A stretch of DNA of 50,824 nt from Candidatus Heimdallarchaeota archaeon (GTDB lineage: Archaea; Asgardarchaeota; Heimdallarchaeia; JABLTI01), in assembly GCA_019056785.1 (NCBI GenBank), contig DXJV01000078.1, positions 1 through 50,824 on the forward strand. Direction: 5' to 3'. The notes beneath the pieces are model-generated. The model was not told the origin of the DNA. It ran no database searches and was given only the letters and a program-made list of their open reading frames with translations. Below, piece after piece: positions 32,783 through 41,108 of this stretch; position 1 is the first letter of the stretch; every line of letters starts with the position of its first letter. Position numbers and translations under genes: made by a program.

Positions 32783-34248
32783 TTGGATGAAGATCTTTAC
32801 CAGAAAATTTTCGAGTTAGCTGCCAAAGAACAGGTCAGCTATGTAGACGTCCGAGATGAAGACTCCCTCTATACTGTTATAGAAGTTGTAGACGGGAAAG
32901 TTCAGAGGTCTTCGGTCGGGTCTGAGGCAGGTATTGGTATTCGCCTTCTTAAAGACGGTGCGTTTGGCTTTGCCTACGGCTCAAAAAAGAGTTTCAAAGA
33001 GGTTCTAGCAATGGCGTTAGAAAGCCAAATTGTCGCTAAAAAGATGGCCAAAAGTGATATCACTTTGGCTGAAGTGAAACCAATCAAGGACAAGGTAGTT
33101 ATCTCGCAAAAAAAACCCGCACAAGATGTTTCCTTCGAAGAGAAGATGAAACTTTTACTCGAGGTTGACAAGGAACTGAAAGACAAGGATAAGAAAATAA
33201 AATCCGCCCGGAGTTATTACTTCGACGTTTTGCGCCGACAAACTCTTGCAACTTCAGAAGGAACGCTGATTTATGAAGAACGACCATATACTTATCTCTA
33301 TGTCATACCAACGGCCAAAAAAGGCACTGATACCAATCAAGGTTTGGGCCGTGCCGGACATATCGGTGGTTTCGAACTCTTTGATGAAGTTGATGTGAAA
33401 GCACGAGCAATTGAAACACGCGAAAGAACCATCAAAGGTTTAGAGGCTAAGCGAGTGAAACCCGGAAAATATCCTGTCGTGATGGATGGCACCTTGAATT
33501 TTCTGTTTGCCCATGAAGCATTTCAAGAGTGGGTTAATTGAACTTCTCATCTTGTTTTGCATGGAGAGCAGCAGGACATTCAAGCGAAGGCGATTTCCTC
33601 CGAACGGCGGGCGTCTTCAAAGGTAAATTGGGAAAACGTCTTAGTCAACCCTTTGTAAACCTAATCGATGATGGTACGCTCGAGTATGTCCCCGGATATC
33701 CCACAAGGACATTTGGTTTCATGCGCTATGATGATGAGGGCACTCCTGTCCAGCGAACTGAAATCATTAAAAACGGTGTTCTTAGGACTTATCTCACCGA
33801 TCGTGCAACAGCTGCACATTTCAATTTAGCACCAACAGGCAATTGCCGTGCTGAGTTCTACTCCAGTTATCCCATAGTTAGGATGCGAAATACTTTCCTT
33901 AAGGCTACTAGTGGCTCTGCACTTTCTGAGGAGGAAATTCTCTCTTTGGTGAAAGAGGGCTTGCTTCTCAAATATGGTGGTGGTGGACAAGTTGACCCTA
34001 TCCGAGGTACCTTTAATTTTGGTGTTGGAGAAGTATATGAAATTCACAATGGAGAAATAGGCGAACTGCGAAAAGCTACTACAATCTCCGGCAATACTTT
34101 AGATACTCTGAGCAAGATTATTGGCCTTTCTAATAAAATGGCCGACCCCTCAGCGAATGTCGGTTTCTGTGGTAAAGATGGTCAGCGTGCTCCCACTGGC
34201 ACAGGTGCAGGATGGATGGCTGTCAAATTAATGACAATTGGAGGTTAA
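32783..34248 (+). CDS. tldD: Metalloprotease TldD, interrupted by a predicted 50-nt mRNA intron
   Basis: Read as join(32783-33516, 33567-34248), this gives 471 residues, the normal TldD length (about 480). TldD pairs with TldE; the heterodimer is a zinc protease that trims peptides. Without splicing the frame ends at the TGA at 33539-33541, right inside the zinc motif, and the rest continues in another frame. Joining at the bulge-helix-bulge borders gives FAHEAAGHSSEGDF, the canonical HExxxH plus EGD signature. The remaining parts match the family (FKGKLG, DDGT, DDEGTP). The start is TTG behind GGTGGT. tldE follows 5 bp after the stop, behind GGAGGT. The unspliced message also offers a TTGA stop-start overlap at 33538-33541. 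Assembly error is the main alternative. Confidence 0.85.
33517..33566 (+). other. Predicted bulge-helix-bulge pre-mRNA intron in tldD
   Basis: Pairings: outer helix TGC (33508-33510) with GCA (33568-33570), central helix CCAT (33511-33514) with ATGG (33561-33564), inner helix GCA (33518-33520) with TGC (33558-33560), continued after a 3x3 T loop by CAAGA (33524-33528) with TCTTG (33550-33554). The bulges are GAA (33515-33517) and AGA (33565-33567), both on the required strands. Cleavage after the second base of each gives a 50-nt intron (not a multiple of three) whose removal restores the frame and the HEAAGH motif. The ends match the substrate of the archaeal tRNA splicing endonuclease. Confidence 0.8.
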
Positions 34249-34253
34249 AAAGA

Positions 34254-35714
34254 ATGGCAAAAGAACTTACATTAGATGAGGCACTCAAATTTTCATTGAA
34301 GTTTGCAGAAAAGAAAGGTGCAACAGAGTTTGAAGCCTATGCCGTCTCCTCTCGGGAGATTTCAATTGGGCTTGAAAAGAGCATCCCACAAACAACTACA
34401 GGCATTTCAGAGGGGCTCTCAATTCGGGTGGTGGCGAACAAAAATATTGGCTTTGCTTTTACGAAAACATTGACAAAGGCCCGCCTTGAATCAACGATCA
34501 AAGCCGCGCTTCAAAATGCACGGTCCAAAGGACCTGACCCTGATTACCATTCTCTCCCTCAACCCGCCTTACCGCCACCGGTTAAATTCACATTTGACGA
34601 AGAGCTACTTACAGTTACTGCTGATTCACTTGCAGATGGCTTGGAACATGTCATTAAAAAAATCAATGCGGTAAAATCACTCAAATTTTTGCAAGGACAA
34701 TTGAGTTTAACAGTAATCAAAGACCATTTAATCAATTCAAATGGTGTTGATATTAGCTCACAAGGTGGTGGCATTGGGGGCTTTACAGCGGCAATTACGA
34801 CAAAAGGCCTAATCCCCAATTATTCGTATGGCATTCATGGCTCTCCAACTCTGAAAGGATTTAATTATGACATTTTAGCCCAAGAAACGATAAAACAGAC
34901 ACTTCGCGCAGCAGGACCAAAGACCATGAATTTCAATAAGGAAGTCCCAATCATCCTCGAACCGGAAGCCTCTTTTGGCCTTCTTGGAGGGTTGTTTTCT
35001 TTGTTGTTCACTCAACTCCAAGGAAACAATGTCGATCGTGGTGCAACTCCTTATTCAGATCAAGTTGGGAACCAGATTGCCGTGGAAAATTTCACTTTGA
35101 TTGATAATGGTTTGAACACTGAAAAAATCAATCGGAGCCTTTTTGATGCTGAAGGAACGCCTCAACAAAAGACAGTTCTTATTGAGAAAGGCGTGCTACA
35201 AACATACCTCTTGGACAGTTATTACGGCCATAAACTTGGTCTCGAGTCAAATGGTAAAAGCACACGAATGGGCATTTTTGGCTTTGGAGGTGACCCAGTG
35301 AAAACCTATCCTTCAATAAGTCAAACCGTCCCAGAAGTTGCACCGGGTGATTCATCAAAAGAAGAGATGTTCGCCGAGACGAAAGAAGGGTTCCTTCTCC
35401 GCTCACTTATGGGTATGCATATGTCCGACTCGAGTTCCGGACGCTTCTCAGTGACGGGCTTTGGTTGGTACATTAAAAACGGAGAAATCCAATATCCCGT
35501 CCAGGGTATAAATATTTCTGGTTTTCTCCCTGAGTTGCTCAAAAACATTGACCTTATTTCCAAAGAGCGGGAAGCCTTACTTTTGGCAGACAGTCCATAT
35601 ATTCGTTTCGCCTTAGTTCCTGTGACTGCAAAGAAGTTTGACTTTAAGACCCGTTTTGGTCTAACTCTCCTCAAAATCATCTCTGTTCTTACTGGAAAAC
35701 ATCCCATGATATGA
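34254..35714 (+). CDS. tldE: TldE/PmbA, partner of TldD
   Basis: 486 residues from the ATG at 34254, 8 nt after GGAGGT that overlaps the tldD stop. TldE is the non-catalytic subunit of the TldD-TldE protease. Conserved PmbA features are seen: GIHGSPTLKGFNYD in the middle, DNGLNTEKINRSLFDAEGTPQQKT, and the KSTRMGIFGFGGD region. No HExxxH is present, as expected. No intron is needed; the frame is continuous. It is co-transcribed with tldD and both should be made in equal amounts only if the tldD intron is removed. Confidence 0.9.
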   Translation: MAKELTLDEALKFSLKFAEKKGATEFEAYAVSSREISIGLEKSIPQTTTGISEGLSIRVVANKNIGFAFTKTLTKARLESTIKAALQNARSKGPDPDYHSLPQPALPPPVKFTFDEELLTVTADSLADGLEHVIKKINAVKSLKFLQGQLSLTVIKDHLINSNGVDISSQGGGIGGFTAAITTKGLIPNYSYGIHGSPTLKGFNYDILAQETIKQTLRAAGPKTMNFNKEVPIILEPEASFGLLGGLFSLLFTQLQGNNVDRGATPYSDQVGNQIAVENFTLIDNGLNTEKINRSLFDAEGTPQQKTVLIEKGVLQTYLLDSYYGHKLGLESNGKSTRMGIFGFGGDPVKTYPSISQTVPEVAPGDSSKEEMFAETKEGFLLRSLMGMHMSDSSSGRFSVTGFGWYIKNGEIQYPVQGINISGFLPELLKNIDLISKEREALLLADSPYIRFALVPVTAKKFDFKTRFGLTLLKIISVLTGKHPMI

Positions 35715-35842
35715 TGGTTTTCCATCTCTCTCTTTTTTTTCTTTCTTTTTTCATTTTTCTCTCTCGAGAATCTTTTGTATTACCTCATCAATAAACTATA
35801 AAAAACATAAATTAGTTAGTTGGTTATTCTGAGGTTTGGAAG

Positions 35843-36424
35843 TTGAGTGATGAACAACCCGTTCTAACAACTGAGCAAAAAGAATTGCTCTATTTAATTG
35901 CTCGATTGACAGATTCCTTGAATTGCCCAACATCCTGGATAAAAGAGACGCCTTTACAAGCACTGATCTTTCATGGCATCCGAAAGGGGCTATTCAATGA
36001 ATATGACTATGCACCAATTTCTACTTCCTTCTTGGGGCAAGGCAGGAAATTTGTTAATATTTCCAAGGAGTGTGAGGACGACTTGGGAGATCTTCGTGAG
36101 TTGGGTCTCTTAGAAACCATTCGTGTTTCTTCAGAGAAACATGATTATATTACCGGCTATAGACCAACAAAGGATTCAGTAAATGTTATCAAATCCCTTG
36201 AGAACGATATTCGAAACCGTGTTGATACTCTCTTTCAATGCCCCTTCTGTAAAAGCCCTAATTACAATTTGAACATCAACGTTGAAAATTCAGCTTTTAT
36301 AATGAAATGTGCGGACTGCAAATATGTTGAAAACATCCCGCTCATTATTCCGGAGGATGTCTCTTACAACACTCAACCTTATTTCTTCCCATTTCTCATT
36401 AAAAAAGACACAAAGGAGCAATGA
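35843..36424 (+). CDS. Winged-helix plus zinc-ribbon protein
   Basis: 193 residues from the TTG at 35843, 7 nt after GAGGT. Residues about 10-125 look like a winged helix (TTEQKELLYLIARLTDSLNC, ELGLLETIRVSSEKHDYITGY). The C-terminal part holds a zinc ribbon with CPFC and CADC. It ends 3 bp before the next gene, which has its ribosome binding site inside this one. This pair looks like a soluble partner or regulator for the membrane protein next to it. No family recognised. Confidence 0.7.
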   Translation: MSDEQPVLTTEQKELLYLIARLTDSLNCPTSWIKETPLQALIFHGIRKGLFNEYDYAPISTSFLGQGRKFVNISKECEDDLGDLRELGLLETIRVSSEKHDYITGYRPTKDSVNVIKSLENDIRNRVDTLFQCPFCKSPNYNLNINVENSAFIMKCADCKYVENIPLIIPEDVSYNTQPYFFPFLIKKDTKEQ

Positions 36425-36427
36425 AGA

Positions 36428-38221
36428 ATGACAGCAGTTGGAAATATTGACGATGTATTAAGCGAGCAAATCAAACTTAAGAATCCAAAAATTGTTCTTG
36501 TTGAATGGTTGCCTTTTGATAGAAACCAGATGTCTGCTCTTAATATTAAGCTGGATAGTTTTCATCGTCGCCGGGGGCACATTGTCACTGCTTATAAGGA
36601 TAAGTTTCCAAATGAAATGATTTTTCGCGATGAAGGGATTTCCTGTCATGTTATTGTAAAAGATTTCGCACAATCGGAATTTGTTTCTTTTGTTGCCAAG
36701 TTAAACTATCCTGAAGATGAAGGTATTGTTCAAACAGAGATTCTTAGCGGTTATATAAACTCGTGGGGACGCGTTGTTTATGGTGCAGAATTAACCGAGG
36801 TTGAAAAATCAGAGGATGGTTGGGTATCTTTGGATGTTCTCACAAGGATCATTGTGGATCTCACCCTTGATACAACAAAAATGATAGATTCACTTCTGAC
36901 TGAATACCAGCGGAATCTTCTTGAATTAACCTACATGGGGCAAGCTTCAAAGAGAACGAAATATGTCTTACTGCTGGCTGAAGATATCTCTGTTCGACCT
37001 GAGATGCCCGAAGATTTCCTAGATGGGGAAGAGCTACAAAATGAACTCGAACAAATTCTGAATATTATTTATAAAGTGGAAACATTAGATGATGGTTATT
37101 GCTTCTTCGGCAGTATGGCGATTATTGCTGTTACTTCACATCACCAAAAATACGAACAATCACTTCTTGAACGCTCTTTTTCCCATGCCATTCGTATGTT
37201 TTTAGATGACTACTCTGCAATTATTTGGCATCTATGGGACGAGTCGCGTTATATCGAAAAGGATATTGATAAGGCAATGCTTGGTGATATCACCAGTTTA
37301 ACCCGCGCTCAAAATTGGATTACTCGAGCAAGTTCCGATGCAATTATGCTTCATGATATTCTTTCCTATCTTCGTGACAGTATAAATGAATTTAGCAATG
37401 ATTTATTACAACATGCTCCTTCTCGTGCTCCTGATGATCCTGTGCTTTTAGAGCTTCAAGAGCTGCGTAATGACTCTTTAATAACAACAAAGCGTGTAAA
37501 CGACACCCAGAAAGTCATCCAAGGATTAGAATCCAAAATGGTTGCTCTCCGAGACTTTTCAAATGCCTTGGCTGAAAAACACATGCGTCAGATGTCAGAT
37601 TCTATGGCCCAAAATCAAAAATCGATGGCACAAATGACCGAATCCAATAATCGTGCAAGTGATGCCCTAAGTATTATTGAATTGATCTTGGCCGGTTCGG
37701 TAATTATTGAAATTGTTTTAATGTTATTCGGTGAATACTCAATACCTAATAGTTGGGTCACTGCTCTCGGCTTAGATCGTTTTGGTGGCATTGTTGTTCT
37801 TGCAATTACCGTCATTTTATGGTTCCTTGTCTTCCTTTTCTTGCGTATTGGAAAAACGCGTCTTGAGTCCTCAGCAGTCCGACGCCAAAGGGGTGCTTAT
37901 ACTATTGGTAAGAAATGCAATGTCCAAAAACTCGAAGATTACCTTGCAACAAAGCATATTATGATTCGTAACATCGAAAGGGAGGGTACGTCTGAAATCA
38001 TCACAGTCACTTTTGAGAATTCCGAGAAGAAAAATAAAAAGACGAAACCACACATAAGTCAAGTGATCTTGGAATATGACAAGATCGAGGAATTCATCAT
38101 ACATCTTGAACTGGAAACGCCAGATATGACTATCAACATCAAAGATTGTTTTGACTTTTTGATTGATGAAATGGAGGCTGCTGGTGTTTTCACTATCGTT
38201 AAGGAAGGTGAAATATGCTAA
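36428..38221 (+). CDS. Coiled-coil membrane protein, unknown
   Basis: 597 residues. A mixed N-terminal domain (1-175) is followed by a long helical region with coiled coil (about 285-410) and two membrane spans (about 415-435 and 450-475). A cytoplasmic C-terminal domain with beta strands (HISQVILEYDKIEEFIIHLE) comes last. The helical stalk plus two closely spaced spans recalls CorA-type channels in layout, but no GMN motif is present after the first span and there is an extra C-terminal domain. It forms an operon with the winged-helix/zinc-ribbon gene. Function unknown. Confidence 0.7.
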   Translation: MTAVGNIDDVLSEQIKLKNPKIVLVEWLPFDRNQMSALNIKLDSFHRRRGHIVTAYKDKFPNEMIFRDEGISCHVIVKDFAQSEFVSFVAKLNYPEDEGIVQTEILSGYINSWGRVVYGAELTEVEKSEDGWVSLDVLTRIIVDLTLDTTKMIDSLLTEYQRNLLELTYMGQASKRTKYVLLLAEDISVRPEMPEDFLDGEELQNELEQILNIIYKVETLDDGYCFFGSMAIIAVTSHHQKYEQSLLERSFSHAIRMFLDDYSAIIWHLWDESRYIEKDIDKAMLGDITSLTRAQNWITRASSDAIMLHDILSYLRDSINEFSNDLLQHAPSRAPDDPVLLELQELRNDSLITTKRVNDTQKVIQGLESKMVALRDFSNALAEKHMRQMSDSMAQNQKSMAQMTESNNRASDALSIIELILAGSVIIEIVLMLFGEYSIPNSWVTALGLDRFGGIVVLAITVILWFLVFLFLRIGKTRLESSAVRRQRGAYTIGKKCNVQKLEDYLATKHIMIRNIEREGTSEIITVTFENSEKKNKKTKPHISQVILEYDKIEEFIIHLELETPDMTINIKDCFDFLIDEMEAAGVFTIVKEGEIC

Positions 38222-38272
38222 GGACCTTTCCTCTACTTTTTCTTTTTCTCTTTAAATACAGGGTTTGTTTTA

Positions 38273-39334
38273 TCATTTTTTCGAAAAAAAGAAGGCATCA
38301 AGAGTTGGTTGTTGTTTTCGTTCCTCAATAGTCTTGATCGTTTTTTCTAAAGCATTTCGTACTCTCGTTTCGCTAAAACCTCTTTGTCCACAGAGAAAAT
38401 CAACTATTCCTTCGATATCGGGTGTGTGCCATTCCAATAGATAATCAGTTGAAACTTTGGGTTTGAGAAACAAGTTGCGTATGGTTTGAAAGTCCAAATC
38501 TTTTTGAGCTGCACTCATTGAAGGCAATTCGAGTATTTTTTCGATGGTTTTATGTTCCTTTATCAATTTTAATGCGGTTTTTGGCCCTATGCCTGAGACA
38601 CCTATGCCATCAGGATTAAAGTCTGTCCCTAAGAGGATAGCAAGATCGACGAGTTGTTCCCTTGTAATTTCCAGAGCGTTAAGCGACTGTGCAAGGTCGA
38701 TTAGTTCTGGTTTGACTTCAATATAGACGTTTTTACGGGGGAGTTTGCGTTTTCCTGAGACCGTTAGATTCCTGACGAGTTTTGGTGCACCAAAAAGAAG
38801 GCTGTCATAATCTTGAGAGCAGCTTGCCCATACATCGCCTTTATTTGCCATAAATGCTGCTTGCCCTTCTCCTTCCATGGGTGCTTGAATGATAGGAATA
38901 CCCATCAAGATAAGGAATTTTACAGCATCTTCAATCATTGGTGACGTTAATCTTGCGGTTCTTTGAGCATAGCGTTGAGCTAATTCCATGTCCCCACGTT
39001 CTAAAGCTTCAACATATGCAATCTCAGCTTCTTTTTTGACTTTTTTACGGCGAACTAATTCTTTCATCTTTTCCTCTGGTGGTTGCCCATCAAAAATGAA
39101 CACAGCTTTAATTCCTTTCTCAACAATACGTGTCAAACGATAAAGTAAACCAGAGAGATGGCTTGTAACATTACCATTCTCATCGGTTAATAAGCTCCCA
39201 TCAGATTGTCTGATTCGTGTCAAGAATTGATATAGAATGTTGTTACCATCAAAGGCAATGGCTTTCTCGTGCAAATCATCGAAGGTAATTTCCTCTCTAT
39301 CTGGGAAAAGATCTCCAAGTTTGGTCACACCCAT
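38273..39334 (-). CDS. fen: Flap endonuclease FEN1
   Basis: 353 residues, the archaeal FEN1 size. The N and I domains hold the metal-binding acidic residues (FDGNNILY, FIFDGQPP, MEGEGQAA, SQDYDSLLFGA, LLGTDFNPDG), and the helix-hairpin segment VSGIGPKTALKLI binds DNA. The C terminus ends with QPTLDAFFFSKK, a PCNA-interacting PIP box (QxxLxxFF). FEN1 removes 5' flaps in Okazaki-fragment maturation and base excision repair. The ATG has no long leader. Single-gene unit, convergent with the preceding membrane protein gene. Confidence 0.95.
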   Translation of the reverse strand: MGVTKLGDLFPDREEITFDDLHEKAIAFDGNNILYQFLTRIRQSDGSLLTDENGNVTSHLSGLLYRLTRIVEKGIKAVFIFDGQPPEEKMKELVRRKKVKKEAEIAYVEALERGDMELAQRYAQRTARLTSPMIEDAVKFLILMGIPIIQAPMEGEGQAAFMANKGDVWASCSQDYDSLLFGAPKLVRNLTVSGKRKLPRKNVYIEVKPELIDLAQSLNALEITREQLVDLAILLGTDFNPDGIGVSGIGPKTALKLIKEHKTIEKILELPSMSAAQKDLDFQTIRNLFLKPKVSTDYLLEWHTPDIEGIVDFLCGQRGFSETRVRNALEKTIKTIEERKQQPTLDAFFFSKK

Positions 39335-39485
39335 TAGGACGTTTCCTCCATCATTAGCTATCTTTAGCTGCTTCGAAAACTATTAATCTTTCTAAGTCTT
39401 TTGACCGAAATGCAAACTCCTGAAAATAGTTTTTTAATTAATGACTTTACTTAGCTAGAGTATTCATAAGATTGGGTTGGCGAAA

Positions 39486-39800
39486 ATGACTGTAATCCAT
39501 AAACTTGTCCGAGACCAGATCCCGGAGATTATCAAGGCTGAGGGGCGTAAAGTAAAGGTGTCAATAATTGAAGACGATAATGCGTTTCTTCAAGCTCTGA
39601 GTGAAAAATTAATTGAAGAAGCAAAAGAATTTCAGGAGAGTAAGAAAATCGAAGAATTGGCCGATATCCTTGAAATCATCCTGGCAATCCTGGACCTAAA
39701 AGGTCTCTCGATGCCTGCTCTTGAATCCCTCCGCAAACAAAAACGAGCCTTACGTGGTGCTTTTTCTCGGCGCTTTTATTTAGAGACCACCTCTCCTTGA
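39486..39800 (+). CDS. MazG/PRA-PH-type NTP pyrophosphohydrolase-like protein
   Basis: 104 residues from the ATG at 39486 (an in-frame TTG at 39477 is possible). It starts with the KLVRDQIPEIIKAEGRK signature of the phosphoribosyl-ATP pyrophosphohydrolase-like family, followed by the acidic helices EKLIEEAKEF and EELADILEIILAIL that carry the Mg-binding Glu/Asp residues. Enzymes of this group hydrolyse non-canonical nucleotides to prevent their use. The size fits a single-domain member. Confidence 0.85.
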   Translation: MTVIHKLVRDQIPEIIKAEGRKVKVSIIEDDNAFLQALSEKLIEEAKEFQESKKIEELADILEIILAILDLKGLSMPALESLRKQKRALRGAFSRRFYLETTSP

Positions 39801-39952
39801 CACTTTCAATTTTTTTGCTTTTCATAATAGTTTAAGTTATCTCTCCTAACCTCTTGGTTTTTTGATGAGATTGTATATTGCTGTTATCCCTCAAATCAAA
39901 GTACTCTACCGCTACAGCAAGGAATCTGCTGCTTGAGTTTCTACCGGAGATT

Positions 39953-40309
39953 TTACAATGGCCCTTCAAAAACATTGGAATGCGTTTGTAACTCTTCGAG
40001 AAAATCCCTTAAATAACGATTCACTTTCACTTGGAACTGTTGCCAACTTAAGCCCTCATCATGCGGGACGTCTTCCCAAGAGATCACATATTGAATTGTT
40101 TCAGGTCGATGTTCTGCTTTGAAATTGTACAATCGCATATTTACTGCCTTTAATAGTCGCTTGTCGTCGAGAAAACAACTGGAGAAATACTCTAAAGAAT
40201 AGGCCACTAATTGACTATTTCGTACTTTCTCCAAGAACGCAGCTTTACCATCCATCACTCGTTGTGTCTGTCTTGAATACGCCTTCGAGAATTCCACAAT
40301 AGTTGTCAC
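39953..40309 (-). CDS. Small protein of unknown function
   Basis: 118 residues from the GTG at 40309, 6 nt after AGGTG. The sequence is mixed helix and strand, with YLRDFLEELQT near the C terminus. A strong stem-loop lies in the presumed leader. The stop lies in a region with no other gene on that strand. No family recognised. Confidence 0.6.
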   Translation of the reverse strand: MTTIVEFSKAYSRQTQRVMDGKAAFLEKVRNSQLVAYSLEYFSSCFLDDKRLLKAVNMRLYNFKAEHRPETIQYVISWEDVPHDEGLSWQQFQVKVNRYLRDFLEELQTHSNVFEGPL

Positions 40310-40349
40310 TTATTTCACCTGCTCTTATCATCTGTCTGGTTTCAGCTAA

Positions 40350-40400
40350 GTCCCCCTCCCCTTGATTTCCACTGGAACTTTCATTCAGGGGAGAGCGGAC
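40350..40400 (-). promoter_or_regulatory. Strong stem-loop in the leader of the 118-residue gene
   Basis: On the minus strand GTCC (40400-40397), a bulged G, and CTCTCCCCT (40395-40387) pair with AGGGGAGGG and GGAC (40362-40350): 13 bp with one bulge. A second hairpin TTCC/GGAA lies in the loop. A TATA-like CTTTATAG lies further upstream, so the structure is likely transcribed. It ends about 30 nt before the ribosome binding site. Confidence 0.45.
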
Positions 40401-40576
40401 GCTACTACCAGCTAGACCTATATTCGTTACTAATAATGTATAACTAATCATCTATAAAGTTTTTGGTTCATCTAAACAATTAGGGTAATATCTAAATATT
40501 ACACAGATAGTCTATACTTTTAAATATGTGATTCATAGAACGTATATTCAACAAAACAAATATGGTGTGAGAAAAA

Positions 40577-40885
40577 ATGATCACAATACAAGAAACCCAA
40601 GAAAAACTCTTGGACCTGATAAATTCCCGCTTATCTGTAAGACAGCTAAGTACGCCCGGAGTGAACAATCCTTTACGAATGCTTGGTGAAAAAATGCTCA
40701 ATATGTTTGCCGGACAAATGATCAATGATTCAATCTTAGCAGAACAAAAAGAGGATATCAAAGAAGAACTTCTTGAAACTGTAATGAGCTCCCTTGCTTT
40801 GGCAGGATTACTGGGAATTGATCTCGAGCGTGAATTATTAGATGCCATAGCTTTACTCGAGCAAGTGACCGCTGAAGGCGCTTAA
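40577..40885 (+). CDS. Small helical acidic protein
   Basis: 102 residues, almost wholly alpha-helical and acidic (EQKEDIKEELLETVM, LGIDLERELLDAIALLEQVT). A TATA-like TTTTAAATATG lies about 60 bp upstream and GGTGAGA precedes the ATG. Function unknown; the helix pattern has a faint resemblance to MazG-type proteins but lacks the needed acidic motif pair. Confidence 0.65.
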   Translation: MITIQETQEKLLDLINSRLSVRQLSTPGVNNPLRMLGEKMLNMFAGQMINDSILAEQKEDIKEELLETVMSSLALAGLLGIDLERELLDAIALLEQVTAEGA

Positions 40886-40961
40886 GCAATTAACATCTTG
40901 TTTTGCCTTTAGCTCAGGTCATTTCTTTCTTCAGATAGTTATGTGACTTTTTGGCCGGGCT

Positions 40962-40978
40962 CTCCCTCGGAGTTTTTT
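40962..40978 (+). terminator. Short hairpin with T run
   Basis: CTCC (40962-40965) and GGAG (40969-40972) form a small hairpin followed by six T residues. It lies about 80 bp after the stop of the helical-protein gene. Confidence 0.4.
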
Positions 40979-41108
40979 GAACGGGTGGTAGTGTTTTTTA
41001 TGCAACAAAAAGCTTTTAGAATTTGGAAACAATACTAAATACTACTTAAGAGTTTAAACCTTTCATAGTAAATAATTTGATAGAATAAAGTGGTTATTGT
41101 GAGTTATC

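Noticed and set aside
33500..33590. Tandem duplication explaining the tldD insert
   Set aside because: TTTGCCCATGAAGCA and TTTGCATGGAGAGCA look alike, but much of this likeness comes from the pairing bases of the bulge-helix-bulge, and the rest of the insert does not align well.
32783..34248. tldD as a simple pseudogene or frameshift
   Set aside because: A random 50-nt insertion would not be expected to place two 3-nt bulges, a 4-bp central helix and a frame-restoring cut inside the HExxxH codons. Both flanking parts keep family sequence and the downstream tldE is intact. Assembly error remains possible and is stated as such.
36428..38221. CorA-type magnesium channel
   Set aside because: Topology is similar but the GMN signature is missing and there is an additional C-terminal domain.
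40245..40451. 68-codon minus-strand frame
   Set aside because: No ribosome binding site, overlaps the start of the 118-residue gene by 65 bp and spans the stem-loop. Its reading is probably accidental.
40577..40885. MazG-like enzyme
   Set aside because: Helix pattern is similar but the paired ExxE motifs that hold Mg are not seen in the right order.
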